In this document: positions 10,601-17,655 of the stretch, one piece after another
How positions within the stretch are numbered: the stretch's first letter is position 1
Layout: the number at the start of each line of letters is the position of its first letter
Virus record (IMG/VR): IMGVR_UViG_3300032241_000606
Location: 1-29,662 of that record
Length of the DNA: 29,662 nucleotides
From: a virus
Direction: 5' to 3' (one strand)
The notes under the pieces: generated by a model
Told to the model about the DNA's origin: nothing
What the model saw: the letters and a program-made list of their open reading frames with translations, nothing else
Databases searched by the model: none
Program-made: the position numbers and the translations under genes

Positions 10601-10963
10601 CAAGCAATCGGCCTACGTCCTATGCGCTTAGAAGAATTGCAGGATGCCAATCGCATGTGGTATCAACTGGATAAAGAGCGTGAGAATGAAAGATCCAAAG
10701 TAATAACCAGCATGACGGATGCCTTGGTGAAGAACAACAAGGCGAATATCCAAAGGGCTGCTAAGCAAATGGGTGAGTTCAACAAAAAGTACTCGGCCAC
10801 ATACCCAGACAGTGCCATCACAATCGACAGCATTGACGCATCGTACAAATCTAAGATGGATGCTTTGGGGCTTAATTGGAGGGGCGCTCAGCTCAACGAG
10901 AAGAATATGCCGATGGCAGGGCAAGTTCTCGGGCCATCACACAGGGTTAGCCCTAACCCATAA
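4685..10963 (+). CDS. Giant polyvalent virion protein with HELLH metalloprotease motif and LPD38-like C-terminus
   Basis: A 2092-residue protein beginning two bases after the previous stop. The N-terminus repeats FVP(I/L)E(E/D) at residues 3, 20 and 31. Residues about 300-370 (AGTATGSQLAV, then NYEEARRNG) resemble the first helical domain of phage polyvalent proteins. Residues about 490-740 are Pro/Ala/Thr/Glu-rich linker. A metalloprotease-like domain follows, with HELLH at 925-929 and a possible third ligand in EPQEF at 1006-1010. Residues about 1725-1815 (NRPSFLKSTGGRLMFQFAVY and after) look like the LPD38 domain of very large phage proteins, with a hydrophobic segment near 1794-1807. Such proteins are usually carried in the capsid and ejected with DNA. 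Protease activity and ejection are inferred. It is the last gene of the + run. Confidence 0.85.
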   Translation: MRFVPIEDAAEQPTTTGPKFVPLEESTGPKFVPIEEDTAPAPIVKASAPVAAPTPTSAPLADLGSPMGESLGTEITNVAQPKPVSVLQGKQLPPTAPTEDKFVLNPKFTNGIEAKLNALPEEERQAALDNLAERTDAYGRAAKLIQQRYKNYDALKTDTEKKTFDPRLEAQQKRFMEQGAGADTAEVLAKQQALSGQIGPNAAQVTETPKAVQEGQEYRPNENATPIEQTINTIQRGAKKGLIGAEQGYRGINLFAGEALGIDVSQNKNRLDALNENLQGMGENPNKALNHIENAIASIGQQLPYMLAGTATGSQLAVLGPMFTNSFGQNYEEARRNGLSFEDSTIRGLFNGLLEVAGEFPGLSQEIEALKSVTGKMSTSEIIANFFRPHLKEQAGELLTYAGQTGVDTAYGLNPDMDLQKFLSGALDTIIATFTQHGILATGGAAMNKMLSRAAGLKNIKNPEETHLDAEKLAEQKGFLVPTPKKEEAAPPAPAPNYGVQNATYQKGYGETNINAPAAAVTTPTDLGPIGEVRPSEELKPTTTTETPAPAPAVDQAAQIKQLTEEHVKSGVPEEDAQVLAEREVKGIENARQPVSTPSGVSTTTPSEPSAGGAPTGAGAPAGNGVVSTEPNAGQPIAGEEAKPATVDQETGEITPTETKEQPKTPEETQKALTTGELSGPSTLETVQAKPQEQKTKSAAGRPAAPAEVKDKKAAAAKETRAATDKANYTVKKALPLLDQLAQPVDTSEAADEDAAKEMVAAHAAKKRAIIRELLMHFNNPKIRGTEAWKRVKSALAHPSITEKEKSDIDAGLKIAQKPLKQSSSPVGKADRSFSRVPNAAQALARIMKTGTIFEKLIAGRLRGYVNGVKFVVIEVGQELPEELQQHIQDFDAARGLYMPDTNTVYLKGDSYGNDHGINNITVLHELLHAATNQKIVLGLNALHKGLSDAKLTGFVRDLTNLGMRASKIYDALDRRGLVSKELKQVVESTLEFHDDGTPYYKIFDEPQEFLAYGLTDPTFQNFLEIIPSTKAEKSAFGEFVRKILNLFNIGKDNYSALHDLVDVTDKILDAKKTPLMRLVEYGMPPLKSALPSQQNAADQAKRDAQQFEAQTKIYDRSNTGAEILKANQAIQIIKNPSKALGAFKYAFKDMTYANKDFILNFPTTDFVAEVSGIQSLKDANMHLERMGGMQKQMMSDVSNLIESIEKDLGDDDALKNEWTQFTFAVQGINPETTGAQNVKNAWNALGAKGQSAFKKITKYYARMFDYMGLILEQNLQALGGDSSETSHVLDQVRATINSQNRIDSYVSLLRDQNGQFWVAEKGGGFWTAKTQANRRKLLEFFAKEKNKTVDQLIKDGDVRQGNDLASLRKDTLETSPLLQRIFTLIDKSSFNTGDPIRNKSYQEAIKEDIFQMWLHLQPENSIRKNFINRKTIPGYNVDLLQGLAIQGSKFSLQIPRLKYGRAARLAVSAARANTKDQLELTPYVKQMDQRVTNAMTPEKEGKISTVARFFTNLSSIYYLSEATAITNVLSAYEVGLPQLMKKHSPAAAAAELGRSMKVFNLTGVRNKDGGWTMPTILNTVQENEDDAPDVANRKKEERMALNQMVNLGVSENTAIRNLFHRAETPSDSDLDKALRTAKTIGTLATFDIIHASERISREMIYYSSFRLGRDKLLRGLKNSLRYKTLKTDEERNAAEHQFVKDHMDDLVAQAAKDVRQSLFNYNPANRPSFLKSTGGRLMFQFAVYKLNILQFQLRNLIGMVKPLDDSTRAEAMRAFFGSMFTSWTLGGVTNMAGGSLLIGFLSALYNRERDKLPADMRQLEGFEWYKHNWLKNLADVRIGNSDLGSIVRDGPVNAFSGLDIGSHTNMSDIFFNPSSVVEGRTMRDQIVNYLTAILPPVPSMVQSMAQGLQHLSDGEYLKGIEKLYPAASMRHLLQAYRYSTQGETTKYNQTIMTPPGATRTDKDFRRGEILGQAIGLRPMRLEELQDANRMWYQLDKERENERSKVITSMTDALVKNNKANIQRAAKQMGEFNKKYSATYPDSAITIDSIDASYKSKMDALGLNWRGAQLNEKNMPMAGQVLGPSHRVSPNP

Positions 10964-10966
10964 AAA

Positions 10967-10990
10967 GACCCCGCACATAGGCGGGGGTTT
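10967..10990. terminator. Bidirectional hairpin terminator between convergent operons
   Basis: CCCCGC at 10969-10974 pairs with GCGGGG at 10981-10986 around the loop ACATAG. On the + strand the stem is followed by GTTTAA. On the - strand it is followed by TCTTTTTAT, the better T-tract. It lies four bases after the giant virion gene and about 70 bases beyond the last minus-strand gene, so it can serve both. Two further hairpins lie beside it in the gap to 11060: AAGAAAG/CTTTCTT at 10998-11018 and ATCGGC/GCCGAT at 11024-11046. No gene is seen in 10964-11060. Confidence 0.8.
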
Positions 10991-11060
10991 AAGTGCAAAG
11001 AAAGGAACTAACTTTCTTCAGAAATCGGCAACTGCAGGAAGCCGATGGGTCTATTGTAGT

Positions 11061-11255
11061 TCAAACACGCCAGACCCGCAATCCTCTTATCCCATCCTCG
11101 ACGACACATTTTGAGATCGTGTCGATATTTAGCCGTTTTGTAACCACGTGCAATGATTTACGTGCGGCCTTTGGATCGATGCAGGGCACGAAAAAAGAAG
11201 TTCCCTTTTTAAACCGTTTCCAGTTTATCTGATAACTCACCGTTTCTATTTTCAT
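11061..11255 (-). CDS. Small basic phage protein overlapping the primase 3' end
   Basis: A 64-residue protein (MKIETVSYQINWKRFKKGTS at the start, GIRGLRVWRV at the end) whose first 47 bases overlap the end of the primase gene in another frame. I choose the ATG at 11255. An ATG 39 bases upstream is possible but lies deeper in the primase gene. The composition (FKKGTSFFVPC, regular Val/Arg/Lys pattern, EDGIRGLRVWR terminus) is that of a folded small protein and resembles a small family I associate with phage replication regions; its function is unknown. It explains most of the apparent gap before the terminator and is the last gene of the replication operon. Confidence 0.7.
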   Translation of the reverse strand: MKIETVSYQINWKRFKKGTSFFVPCIDPKAARKSLHVVTKRLNIDTISKCVVEDGIRGLRVWRV

Positions 11256-14043
11256 TGGGTTCGATTTGTAAAAACTCAGTGGTTGAAGCATCAAACATCA
11301 ATACCCGTACGGCAGGAGACACAACTTTCATGCCCTTGGCCATGCGTTTATTCATGGTTTCTTTGTAAATACCTACCTCTTTCAGCTTGATAAGTAGTTC
11401 TTTATGGTTAATTTGGTTACGCACACAGTAATCTCTAAATGGTTTAGCGACCACATAAAGTATTTTGTTGTCCGGTTCGTAACGGATTAATAGTTCATTT
11501 CTAGGTTCTAGCATAGGCATAGTGCTTAGCCCGCTGCGTGAATCAACTTCTCCATTCACAACCAAAGTATTAGCCACGTGAGAGTTGATATAGTCACCCA
11601 AGATCGTGAATGGTACATCTGCTGGAGGCTTAACGTCTTCACGCATTTCGCCGAGCATTTTAACCAGCCACTTGTACACAAGTTTCATGTCGTAGTCGTG
11701 CAGCCCTAGGCTCTTGGCGATCAGCCCACCGGCGATGTTACAAGCACAAACTGCAGACCAAAAGCGCTCACGTGCGGTGAACTGAACTTCCTTGTCGATC
11801 CTTGCTTGGACTTCCCGAATCAAAGACTTGGCTTCTTCAAGATTATTCACAAGCCACTGGCAATAAATCTCACCGGCATGGCCATAGTTTTCCCTGAGTT
11901 GATGGTCAAACATCTCTTTGGCGACGGCTATATCGAGGATGTTATTAGGCTCAATCTTGTACTCAATCAAGCGCATGGACTCACCGTCGGGTGAATTCTT
12001 TAACGCCCCAAGTTTCTGATAGAAGCTAGCGTTGGATGAAGCCAAAGTCATGTTGTTCCACACCGTGTTATTGATGCGCATCTCATTGGTCTGTGCCTTC
12101 ATCTTGTCCTTGCCACGGCCTTGAGAAATACTGTAAGCCAAGTCAGAGAACTCTGCGGGTGACGTGTTTGTAATCTCGTCGATCGTGTTGGGCAGGTTGT
12201 TCATGATACCCAGTCGGTGCATCTTGGACTGAGCAGTATCCTTCCACTGCGACGCCAGCTTAACAGGATGTCCGTATACGCTGTTACACATAAACAAAGC
12301 CGTTGACTTACCCGATCCTGATTTCTCATGGATCAAGTTAATGATCGCACCGCTCATGCCGGTGAACTTCAGCAAAGGCGAACCAAATGCAGTCAATGCG
12401 GCAAATGCATGGGGCTCAAGACCGGGTCGGCCGTACATGTTAAATACTTGTTTCCACTTCTCAAATGTACCTTTGGGATGAATGTGCTCCACGATACCCC
12501 GTGTAGCGATGGATGGCGGGCTATAAAACACGCCGTCTTTGGTAATCTCACGCTCGCCAATGATAAACTTGCTGTCATTATCAGCCCAACCAAATTGTGT
12601 TCTCATAATATCTGCTCTTCTTTCTACTTGCATGTTCTTAATAAATGTCATCATGTAGATGTACATTTGGTCTAATTGCTTGGTAAACAAGACCACACCG
12701 TAGTGCGCCAATGTTTTTCTGAGTTCTTCCTTAACCGTGATTGAGGTCAGGGGAACCACAAACTCTTTTATCCCGTCTTTTGGTAGGTGCAGTTTGATGA
12801 GTGCAACTTCGCCAGCATCAGGGTCAACCAGTCGCTTTAATACGTACAAATCATGCTCGTACACTTGGACGACTTCATCCTCTTCGTCATCGCCTCGGCG
12901 ATAGATGCCACCGTTCTTACCACGGAAAAATGGGAATGGGTACTCCGGTATGTTGTGCGTCTCTACGATGCCTTCTTCGGTTTCAACTTCGATGGTATTG
13001 TCTTCATCATCAGCTTCAGCAATCTCTTCGCCCAATACGATAGGCGACTTAATCTTTCCACGGTGTGTGCATCCATCACAAAATCCTTTATTGTTTTTCT
13101 CAAATGTTAGGCAATGATGCGGGGCTCCGGTAGCGACCAAGTTGTCGGCTTTGCGTTCAGTCTCCCGTTCATCATAATCAGGGTGATTCTTCGATATCTT
13201 GTGGATAGCGGTGTCTCTGTCTACGCAAAAAGCAGCAATCGATAACGCGCTGCGCCAAAGGTTATATTCAATTGTGTCTTGGTTTTGGAAGCAGTACAGT
13301 AACTGTGCGCAGCCTTTACCCTCAACCGACTTCATCATGATTGTCTTGAACCGTTTGACTCGATTCGATACCAACTGGCTCATCAGGGGGCTCAAGCCCT
13401 TGGGGATAAAATCAGGTGGCAGTTCTTTAGGCTCGGGTGCGCCGAGTAGTTCTTTCATCTGAGCGTAGGAAATACGTTCAGAAACTTCGTTGATTATTCT
13501 TACTTCAACAGGTGTATCGCCTTTGAAGTTAAAAGTCCCAGGTATTCTCAGTACTCGTGATGCTTCAAAAACAGCAGGGTCAACTATGAATTCATTCTCT
13601 TTGCACAACTCATGAAGCCTGTCGGCCAATGGCTCCCACTCACGACGCTCGATTGTTTCTTCTAGTAGCCAGTAAGCATGGATGCCGTAGCCTGAATCGA
13701 CAATGATCGGTGCGGGTAACTTAACAGTTTTGCAAAACTCTTTGAACTTCTTCAACCCTTCTGCTTGGGTGCGGTAGCCCTTGCCTTCAGCCGCTTTAGC
13801 TTCACCACAATCGACGTCAATCCACAATGCCCTAAAGTATTTAGCGTTGGCATGGGTGCGGTTATTTTGCTCCCCATACTTGGCACAACCATAAAAAGCA
13901 TTGACGTTGTTCTTGACGAACTCTTGGGCTATTGCTTCGACTTCAGCACGTGTATCGCAAAAGCGTTGGTCTGGAAACTTGCCCAAACCGAACACGCAGT
14001 ACCTACCCTCTGCTGGTAGAACAGCATTCAGTAGATCGAACAT
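11209..14043 (-). CDS. Primase-helicase: AEP primase domain fused to DUF927-like helicase
   Basis: A 944-residue replication protein. Residues 1-200 look like an archaeo-eukaryotic-type primase/PrimPol: the DxD metal pair in LWIDVDC (D76, D78), the SGYGIHAYW segment at 117-125, and SRVLRIPGTFNFK at 162-174. Residues 309-327 carry a probable zinc site (HHC then CDGCTH). The C-terminal half holds a Walker A motif GSGKST at 576-581 and a Walker B-like IDE at 621-623, in the context SGAIINLIHEKSGSGKST typical of DUF927-type P-loop helicases. Primer synthesis plus unwinding at the phage fork is the expected role. It starts two bases after the HTH gene and overlaps the 64-residue gene. Fold assignment is by motif, not alignment. 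Confidence 0.9.
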   Translation of the reverse strand: MFDLLNAVLPAEGRYCVFGLGKFPDQRFCDTRAEVEAIAQEFVKNNVNAFYGCAKYGEQNNRTHANAKYFRALWIDVDCGEAKAAEGKGYRTQAEGLKKFKEFCKTVKLPAPIIVDSGYGIHAYWLLEETIERREWEPLADRLHELCKENEFIVDPAVFEASRVLRIPGTFNFKGDTPVEVRIINEVSERISYAQMKELLGAPEPKELPPDFIPKGLSPLMSQLVSNRVKRFKTIMMKSVEGKGCAQLLYCFQNQDTIEYNLWRSALSIAAFCVDRDTAIHKISKNHPDYDERETERKADNLVATGAPHHCLTFEKNNKGFCDGCTHRGKIKSPIVLGEEIAEADDEDNTIEVETEEGIVETHNIPEYPFPFFRGKNGGIYRRGDDEEDEVVQVYEHDLYVLKRLVDPDAGEVALIKLHLPKDGIKEFVVPLTSITVKEELRKTLAHYGVVLFTKQLDQMYIYMMTFIKNMQVERRADIMRTQFGWADNDSKFIIGEREITKDGVFYSPPSIATRGIVEHIHPKGTFEKWKQVFNMYGRPGLEPHAFAALTAFGSPLLKFTGMSGAIINLIHEKSGSGKSTALFMCNSVYGHPVKLASQWKDTAQSKMHRLGIMNNLPNTIDEITNTSPAEFSDLAYSISQGRGKDKMKAQTNEMRINNTVWNNMTLASSNASFYQKLGALKNSPDGESMRLIEYKIEPNNILDIAVAKEMFDHQLRENYGHAGEIYCQWLVNNLEEAKSLIREVQARIDKEVQFTARERFWSAVCACNIAGGLIAKSLGLHDYDMKLVYKWLVKMLGEMREDVKPPADVPFTILGDYINSHVANTLVVNGEVDSRSGLSTMPMLEPRNELLIRYEPDNKILYVVAKPFRDYCVRNQINHKELLIKLKEVGIYKETMNKRMAKGMKVVSPAVRVLMFDASTTEFLQIEPNENRNGELSDKLETV

Positions 14044-14045
14044 GT

Positions 14046-14282
14046 TTACTTCCGTTTCTTGTGCTGACGCATGAACGTGGCAATCGACTCTTCGTATTTC
14101 TTAGCAGGGATTGTTAAACCCCAAAACCAATTGTAAATCGTGGCACGACTCACACCTAGATCATTAGAAATATGATTAACCGATATGTCCCGTTCAATGC
14201 ATAGACGGCCAAGGGCTACACCCAACGAATCACCCGCTACTTTATTCGCTTCAATTAAACGTTGACTGTAGCCGTAGCTCAT
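14046..14282 (-). CDS. Small helix-turn-helix DNA-binding protein
   Basis: A 78-residue protein. The segment VNHISNDLGVSRATIYNWFW at residues 35-54 is a clear helix-turn-helix (a Gly-Val-Ser turn, then the recognition helix RATIYNWFWG), as in Cro/XRE-like or excisionase-like proteins. The C-terminus is basic (RQHKKRK). It is packed between the Cys4 protein gene (two-base gap) and the primase gene (two-base gap), so it is co-expressed with replication. It could regulate the operon or act as an accessory initiator. The target is unknown; it is one of three candidates for the palindromic sites described elsewhere in this annotation. Confidence 0.8.
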   Translation of the reverse strand: MSYGYSQRLIEANKVAGDSLGVALGRLCIERDISVNHISNDLGVSRATIYNWFWGLTIPAKKYEESIATFMRQHKKRK

Positions 14283-14284
14283 AA

Positions 14285-15163
14285 TTACTCCTCACTCCAT
14301 GCTTTAAGAACATCGTCCAAGTCTTTCTTGGGCGCAACTGTTGGGGCTTCTGCCTTGGGTCGTTTGACTGGCTCCTCCACCACTTCGGATTTGGGCTCAG
14401 CTTTGACTTCGGGTTTAGCCAAAGGTTTCATACCACTTGCTTGTGCTTCGTATGGTGTCATGATGACCATCTTCTGCACTTCGGGTTTGGCGGCGGCTTT
14501 ACTTGTGACTGCGTGAATATCTTTAGTGATATAGCGCATAGGCGTGAACAAAATAGATTGATTGTCGTTGTTCTCATTGAAGCTCAACGAGGTGACAATG
14601 TGCTCGATGCTCTTGCCGTTGTTTGCCAAATGTTTTGTGTAGTCTTCAAAAACAAACTTGTTGTCTCCGACGCCCTCACCAAACAAAGACTTGGATGCCA
14701 AGTTCATCTGATAGACTCGGCCTTCTAATGAAGTACCAAAGTCTTCTTCAAGAACCACTGCGATACGGCGTGTGTATCTGCAAGCCTTGGATGTGCCTTG
14801 ACCTGAACCTTTGATGTTGTTGGGGCAAGAATCGCAACGCTCAGATTGTGGGTTGGTTGAACCTTTGTCGGGTGTTTGACCGTCGTTGGAAAAGCAGTCG
14901 GGAGATGTTGGCTCTGACTCAGGATTCCATGCTTTCGCATAGAAAATACGTCCCACTTTTGGTGAAGCGTTGATGATCACAACTTCCAAATCGCCTTTAA
15001 CTTTGCCTTGCTCATCAGTGCCGAGCATCTTACGGAAGATTCCGTTCTTAGGCACAATGCGGGGGACACCGGACTTACCGGCCAAGTTTTTGGTTAACTC
15101 ACTGACTGGTGCAGATTGCAGAAAGTCGGGTAAGTCTTGGTTAAATAATGCTACGTTACTCAT
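14285..15163 (-). CDS. Cys4 protein of the replication operon, possible ssDNA-binding protein
   Basis: The 292-residue form starting MSNVALFNQD at 15163 is preferred over a start 17 codons upstream: it follows GGAAGAATGAA and leaves one base after the upstream stop. Residues 90-128 hold four cysteines (C90, C110, C113, C128, the middle pair as CDSC), probably a zinc site, in the context DCFSNDGQTPDKG ... RCDSCPNN ... KACRYTRRIAVV. I know this pattern from uncharacterised phage proteins encoded beside primase and polymerase. The C-terminus is Lys/Pro/Glu-rich and acidic at the last residues (AWSEE), as in many single-stranded-DNA-binding proteins. Function as an SSB-like protein is inference; no OB-fold could be verified. 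Confidence 0.75.
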   Translation of the reverse strand: MSNVALFNQDLPDFLQSAPVSELTKNLAGKSGVPRIVPKNGIFRKMLGTDEQGKVKGDLEVVIINASPKVGRIFYAKAWNPESEPTSPDCFSNDGQTPDKGSTNPQSERCDSCPNNIKGSGQGTSKACRYTRRIAVVLEEDFGTSLEGRVYQMNLASKSLFGEGVGDNKFVFEDYTKHLANNGKSIEHIVTSLSFNENNDNQSILFTPMRYITKDIHAVTSKAAAKPEVQKMVIMTPYEAQASGMKPLAKPEVKAEPKSEVVEEPVKRPKAEAPTVAPKKDLDDVLKAWSEE

Positions 15164-15164
15164 T

Positions 15165-15590
15165 TCATTCTTCCTTTTTACGTCTAACAACCACGGTAAA
15201 CTGATTCTCAACATTCAACCCTTCGGGATAAACATCAGGATTCTCTTGCAGAAACTCTTTCATATGCGTTTGCTGAATTCGTTTCTCCAATAGGCCATAC
15301 GCACCATGTTCTTTGATGAACCGATACATAGAATCCCAGTCATTCGTCCAGTACCGTGACTTAACCGAACGAATAACAGTGCCGTGACTTGTGCCAAGTG
15401 TGTTGGTGTTTAGGTCTTTGCAAAGATCAAGCAGTGCTTGCTCGATCAGATCCATCTGTGCTTGGATCTCTTTATCTTTCTCTTCCCACTCCCGCTTGAT
15501 AACAGAACGTGCATCACGCATCTTGATATACGCTTGTGCAAGTTTGTCAACATCGACGGGGGGTCTTTCCTCCTGAACAGTATCGTCCAT
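15165..15590 (-). CDS. Conserved phage protein, helical N-terminus
   Basis: A 141-residue protein with Shine-Dalgarno AAAGGAA upstream. Residues about 15-65 are a long charged helix (KLAQAYIKMRDARSVIKREW and on), likely coiled coil. The C-terminal half is mixed, with DWDSMYRFIKEHGAYGLLEK at 93-112 and a basic end (VVVRRKKEE). The arrangement recalls Gp157-like or similar recombination-accessory proteins that accompany phage SSB and nuclease genes, but I do not recognise a specific family. It is followed after one base by the Cys4 protein gene, so the two are probably translated together. Confidence 0.75.
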   Translation of the reverse strand: MDDTVQEERPPVDVDKLAQAYIKMRDARSVIKREWEEKDKEIQAQMDLIEQALLDLCKDLNTNTLGTSHGTVIRSVKSRYWTNDWDSMYRFIKEHGAYGLLEKRIQQTHMKEFLQENPDVYPEGLNVENQFTVVVRRKKEE

Positions 15591-15623
15591 AATTTAGTTC
15601 CTTTCTTTGTTATGGTCTTGATA

Positions 15624-17033
15624 TTATATGTCTTGATTAGACATTGTCAAGTCTTCTTGTAAAATTTCTTCTTTATAAAGATCAATTATTTTGGAGTGGT
15701 CGGTGATCTTGTTGCGCAACATTTGATAGAGCTTGGTTTCAACAGCGCTACCTCTTATATGTACGATCGTCATCGGATTCTTCTGTCCGGGTCTATCGAT
15801 CCTTGCGTTTGCTTGAAGATACGTTTCAACACTCGTGCATGGAGCATACCATATGATTGTGTTTGCGGCAGTTAAGGTTAAACCATGAGATGCGGCTTGT
15901 GGCTGAATGACGAGTACCTTTGGCTCTGCATTGCTTTGGAACTCTCTGACAATCTCTGCACGTCTATTGGCGCTCACGTTGCCATTAATAATATCGTTCG
16001 TAATACCTTGCTTGGTTAGGTATTTGGTTAACAAATCAATCGTGTGGTTGAACGGTACAAAGATCAAAACCTTGTGGCTCGACTCATCAATCACTTCCTT
16101 GACCACTTTCATCCGACTCGATACGTCAAAGTCAACCACCTCTCCAGTGTCTGTGTACACTGAACCGCATGAAATCTGCAGTAATTTAGTCAACATTGAT
16201 GCGGCGTTGACGGCACTGACTTCTTCACCGGCTGCTTCGATAAGCATCTGACTCTTCAGTTTCTTGTAGTACACCGACTGCTGCGGCGTAAGTGGTGCAT
16301 CTCGATCAATATATGTAAGTGGTGGCAGATCCAGACATTGAGCTTTCTCAAACCTGATGGCGGGCTGAAGAACTTGGTGCACAACCTTGTCGGCAGTCGG
16401 CCTAGGTATCCACCGGAATTCACTGACCTTCACCATGACTGTATCTTTGAACTGACCAAAGAACATCGGTACACCCTTGGGGTTCACGAGCTTTGCCAAT
16501 CCGTAAGCATCCGCAGGGCTTTGGGCGGCTGGCGTTCCTGTCAACATCCACAAGCCAAACACATGTTTACCCAAATCCCTCATCGCTTTCCATCGTTTGG
16601 TCTGCGCATTCTTGTAGGCTGACGCTTCGTCAACCACGATCAAATCAAACTCACCTTGAATGATTTCATTCTTAACAATCTCAACACCGTCAAAGTTGAT
16701 GATGACATACTCAGCACCACCAAGAATAATCTCTTTGCGCTTGCTCGCACTTCCATGCGCAACGCTGACCCTGCGGTGTATGGCAAACTTAAACAAGTCT
16801 TCCTGCCATGCGGCTTTCATCACCGAGAGTGGACAAACAATCAAGACCCGCTTCAAGATACCCCGTGTCATGAGGTAGTCGGTTGCCCAAATAACTGACG
16901 CAGTCTTACCTGTACCCTGCTCATTGAAACAGAACGCCTTTCGGTGTTTGGTCAAGAAATCCGCAGTCTGAACTTGATGGGCGAACGGAGTGTATCCGTG
17001 TGGTCGGGGCCAGTTGTATGTAGCTAAAGTCAT
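15624..17033 (-). CDS. SNF2-family DEAD/DEAH-box helicase
   Basis: A 469-residue helicase with both RecA-like lobes. Lobe 1 has FNEQGTGKT (Walker A, residues 36-44), VCPLSVMKAAWQED (motif Ia, 66-79), VVDEAS (Walker B, 133-138) and LTGTPAA (motif III, 164-170). Lobe 2 has LIFVPFNHTIDLL, then QPQAASHGLTLTAANTIIWY and the motif VI arginine finger QANARIDRPGQ. The short linker and the GLTLTAANTIIW/RIDRPGQ signature place it in the SNF2/Rad54 group common in phages, acting as a DNA translocase in replication or recombination. Its ATG overlaps the stop of the HNH gene (ATGA). Length is typical of phage-type SNF2 proteins without extra domains. Confidence 0.93.
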   Translation of the reverse strand: MTLATYNWPRPHGYTPFAHQVQTADFLTKHRKAFCFNEQGTGKTASVIWATDYLMTRGILKRVLIVCPLSVMKAAWQEDLFKFAIHRRVSVAHGSASKRKEIILGGAEYVIINFDGVEIVKNEIIQGEFDLIVVDEASAYKNAQTKRWKAMRDLGKHVFGLWMLTGTPAAQSPADAYGLAKLVNPKGVPMFFGQFKDTVMVKVSEFRWIPRPTADKVVHQVLQPAIRFEKAQCLDLPPLTYIDRDAPLTPQQSVYYKKLKSQMLIEAAGEEVSAVNAASMLTKLLQISCGSVYTDTGEVVDFDVSSRMKVVKEVIDESSHKVLIFVPFNHTIDLLTKYLTKQGITNDIINGNVSANRRAEIVREFQSNAEPKVLVIQPQAASHGLTLTAANTIIWYAPCTSVETYLQANARIDRPGQKNPMTIVHIRGSAVETKLYQMLRNKITDHSKIIDLYKEEILQEDLTMSNQDI

Positions 17034-17305
17034 TTCTTGGGTTTGTTCTTTTTGACTGTGTGATCACTGTTTCTACTGAAAGATCGGTTGGCACTTGGGC
17101 TTTTGAGTTTCAAGTTCGACGGAGCATTTGTGCCACCCTTGGATAAAGGGATGGTGTGGTCGATGTCTTTACCTTTGCGGTCGATGCCCTTCTTGTCCAT
17201 CTCATTGCGAGCACGCTGACGATCCATGCGATCCTCATGCTCACCACGGGCTTTCTGTTGCTGATATTCTTTTTTGTACGGTCTAGGTTTGTTTACGTAT
17301 GGCAT
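17030..17305 (-). CDS. HNH endonuclease
   Basis: A 91-residue basic protein. The HNH core is DIDHTIPLSKGGTNAPSNL at residues 47-65: D49-H50 of the first strand, the GGTN turn, N64 of the central helix, and N73 in SANRSF at the third position, so it is closer to H-N-N than H-N-H. The first 45 residues are Lys/Arg/Gln-rich, probably a DNA-contacting extension. No zinc CxxC pairs are seen. It overlaps the upstream gene by 23 bases and the SNF2 gene by four. Being inside the replication operon, it may process DNA during replication or recombination; a free-standing homing-type nuclease is the alternative. Confidence 0.85.
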   Translation of the reverse strand: MPYVNKPRPYKKEYQQQKARGEHEDRMDRQRARNEMDKKGIDRKGKDIDHTIPLSKGGTNAPSNLKLKSPSANRSFSRNSDHTVKKNKPKK

Positions 17306-17654
17306 TTTGACTTCCTTCGATCATGTGGCTATTTAAATCCGCTTCGCCCAATCCAAATTCTGCGGGATCGGTTTCCCATAAAGGAGTACGGCCTTGTTTA
17401 TCAGCAACTTGCATTGTTTTACCTACTGCTAGGCAGATCTCCATTATCATTTGCTGTTTGTACTTGTCAAGTTCTTCGTGTACTGTTTTGCCGATTACAT
17501 TGACAACGGTGCGCTCAACGAAACCTTTGATGAAACCATTAAGCCTAGTGTCTTTGCCTGTTAGCTCTTTGGTTACTACGTCTATGATCGTTCCCTTTAC
17601 GTCGTCTTGCAGTTTGATATACGCTAGTGTTGCTTGTTGTTCTTCTTCAGTCAT
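17283..17654 (-). CDS. Small protein, paralogue of the upstream gene
   Basis: A 123-residue protein of unknown function. Its first 28 residues (TEEEQQATLAYIKLQDDVKG) match those of the next gene upstream (TEDEQAALAYLKLQDDARK), after which both continue with an Ile/Val-rich helix, so the two are tandem paralogues. The middle is amphipathic helix; the C-terminus (TPLWETDPAEFGLGEADL) is unique to this copy. It starts one base after the paralogue's stop and overlaps the HNH gene start by 23 bases. Nothing catalytic is visible. Confidence 0.7.
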   Translation of the reverse strand: MTEEEQQATLAYIKLQDDVKGTIIDVVTKELTGKDTRLNGFIKGFVERTVVNVIGKTVHEELDKYKQQMIMEICLAVGKTMQVADKQGRTPLWETDPAEFGLGEADLNSHMIEGSQNAIRKQT

Positions 17655-17655
17655 G

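Noticed and set aside
11047-11164. Three small hairpins (GGGTCT/AGACCC, CGACAC/GTGTCG, CACGT/ACGTG), possible structured RNA
   Set aside because: Two of them lie wholly within the 64-residue gene and the third spans its end; stems are 5-6 bp with long loops, which is expected by chance.
10993-11232. Plus-strand frame of 79 codons after the terminator
   Set aside because: It starts with GTG right after the terminator without a convincing context and overlaps the better-formed minus-strand 64-residue gene.
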